Assembly (NCBI GenBank): GCA_021323375.2
Contig: JAJPCT020000016.1
Coordinates: 1-64,000 of the forward strand
DNA from: Candidatus Wolframiiraptor gerlachensis
Lineage (GTDB): Archaea > Thermoproteota > Nitrososphaeria_A > Caldarchaeales > Wolframiiraptoraceae
Length of the DNA: 64,000 nt
Direction: 5' to 3'
Position 1 is the stretch's first letter. Each line of letters begins with the position of its first letter. A program made the position numbers and the translations under genes. The notes beneath the pieces are model-generated. The model worked only from the letters and a program-made list of their open reading frames with translations, made no database searches and was not told the DNA's origin. Positions 62,800-64,000 of this stretch are shown piece after piece.

Positions 62800-63791
62800 A
62801 GAGAATCATGTTGAGATGCATCATAGTTGGATACGGCTTCCTCGGGAAGAGGCTCGCCAAGCTAATAGCCTCTGGAGCTGTTAGGGGCATCAAGCTCGTT
62901 GGGATAGCATCCTCCAAGGGATACATCTACAAGGAGGATGGATTTCTGCCAGGCGATCTCCCGGATGACCTACGATCATCCAGCATGCTGAGGCTCGCGC
63001 CCGCATCAGAGCTCATCGATAAGAGGATTGCTGATCTTCTGGTCGAGCTTACTCCAACAAATATTAGGGATGGCGAGCCGGGGCTGAGCCATATCAGGCT
63101 CGCACTCGAACAGGGCATGGATGTTGTAACGGCGAATAAGGGGCCTATAGCCCTCGCGTATAAGGAGCTGATGGGGCTCGCCGAGGAAAAGGGCGCGATG
63201 CTCCTGCACGAGGCCACCGTCGGCGGCGGGATACCGCTCATCTCCCTCAAGAACCGCTGCCTAGTAGCCGACGAGCTCCTATCAATCAAGGGGATACTGA
63301 ATGGGACTACCAACTATATTCTTAGCAGGATGCACTTCGAGGGGATGAGCCTCGATCTCGCGCTAAGGGAGGCTCAGATGCTCGGAATAGCCGAGAGGGA
63401 CCCCACGCTCGACTTGGAGGGCGTGGACACAGCGCTGAAGCTCGTCATACTCGCGAACAGCCTGATGAACATGAGTAAGAGACTGAGCGACGTGAAGATC
63501 AAAGGGATAACCGGGATAACGAGCGAGGCCATCGCGGCGGCGAAGGAATCCGGGATGACGATAAAGCTCATCGGGATCGCTGATGAGGATGGCCTCAGGG
63601 TAGCGCCCAAACTCGTAAGGCTGAATGACCCAATATGCGTTCATGGAACCCTGAATGCTGTCAGCTTCAATTTCAGGATCCTCGGGAGGCTCACGATAAT
63701 CGGGGAGGGTGCTGGCGAATCAACAGTCTCAGCCCTCATAAATGATATCCATGAGGTTGTGAAGACTAGGATGCGGTCAAATAGGATTTAA
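62793..63791 (+). CDS. hom: Homoserine dehydrogenase
   Basis: VIVGYGFLGKRLAKLI, VTANKGPIALAYKELM, GGGIPLISL, GILNGTTNYILSRM. Confidence 0.95.
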   Translation: MVKRIMLRCIIVGYGFLGKRLAKLIASGAVRGIKLVGIASSKGYIYKEDGFLPGDLPDDLRSSSMLRLAPASELIDKRIADLLVELTPTNIRDGEPGLSHIRLALEQGMDVVTANKGPIALAYKELMGLAEEKGAMLLHEATVGGGIPLISLKNRCLVADELLSIKGILNGTTNYILSRMHFEGMSLDLALREAQMLGIAERDPTLDLEGVDTALKLVILANSLMNMSKRLSDVKIKGITGITSEAIAAAKESGMTIKLIGIADEDGLRVAPKLVRLNDPICVHGTLNAVSFNFRILGRLTIIGEGAGESTVSALINDIHEVVKTRMRSNRI

Positions 63792-63827
63792 GCGGGCTCG
63801 TGATCGGCTCTGTCCCCGGGAGCAGGC

Positions 63828-64000
63828 ATGCCTAAGATAGCTGTGGTCGGCCATCTAACAATAGACGAGATAGAGGTTGAGTGTGGAAGCTATACGAGTA
63901 TGGGTGGGGTCGCCTGCTACGCCTCCCTCGCCGCGAGGGTACTCGGCGCTGACGTGAAGATATTCACAAGGATTGGAGGAGACTTCCCGAGAAACTATCT
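63828..64000 (+). CDS. PfkB/ribokinase-family kinase, partial (runs off the right edge)
   Basis: ATG at 63828: MPKIAVVGHLTIDEIEVECGSYTSMGGVACYASLAARVLGADVKIFTRIGGDFPRNY. Confidence 0.8.
   Translation, partial: MPKIAVVGHLTIDEIEVECGSYTSMGGVACYASLAARVLGADVKIFTRIGGDFPRNY

Overview
64 kb of chromosome from a thermophilic-looking archaeon, probably Thermoproteota/TACK (ESCRT-III/CdvB, thermosome, RpoN/RpoD, GPN-loop GTPase, archaeal RNase P RNA). Most of the window is ordinary: a sugar ABC importer with FGGY kinase, AOR and cupin-type PGI; purine genes (guaB, purA, purB); mevalonate kinase and isopentenyl phosphate kinase; a rearranged rps2-eno-rpoN-rps9-rpl13-rpl18e-rpoD block; an Opp-type ABC transporter; proS, tpiA, pyk; and asd, aspartate kinase, hom. 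Non-coding genes missed by the ORF track: (i) a minus-strand 23S rRNA gene (about 19.25-23.01 kb) with no adjacent 16S, enclosed by its own long processing stem; (ii) a 637-nt intron in the helix-45 loop of that gene, closed by a textbook 3-nt bulge / 4-bp helix / 3-nt bulge (BHB) motif and carrying a frameshifted LAGLIDADG-like homing endonuclease relic; (iii) an RNase P RNA with a 14-bp P1 stem; (iv) a C/D box sRNA with two 12-nt guides. Also notable: a decayed IS110-like (DEDD) transposase whose stop codon lies inside a long structured inverted repeat with a symmetric 6x6 internal loop (bridge-RNA-like candidate), and a KaiC-like / radical SAM / HTH-regulator neighbourhood with two copies of a small helical protein. 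All family names come from sequence motifs and memory; no searches were run.
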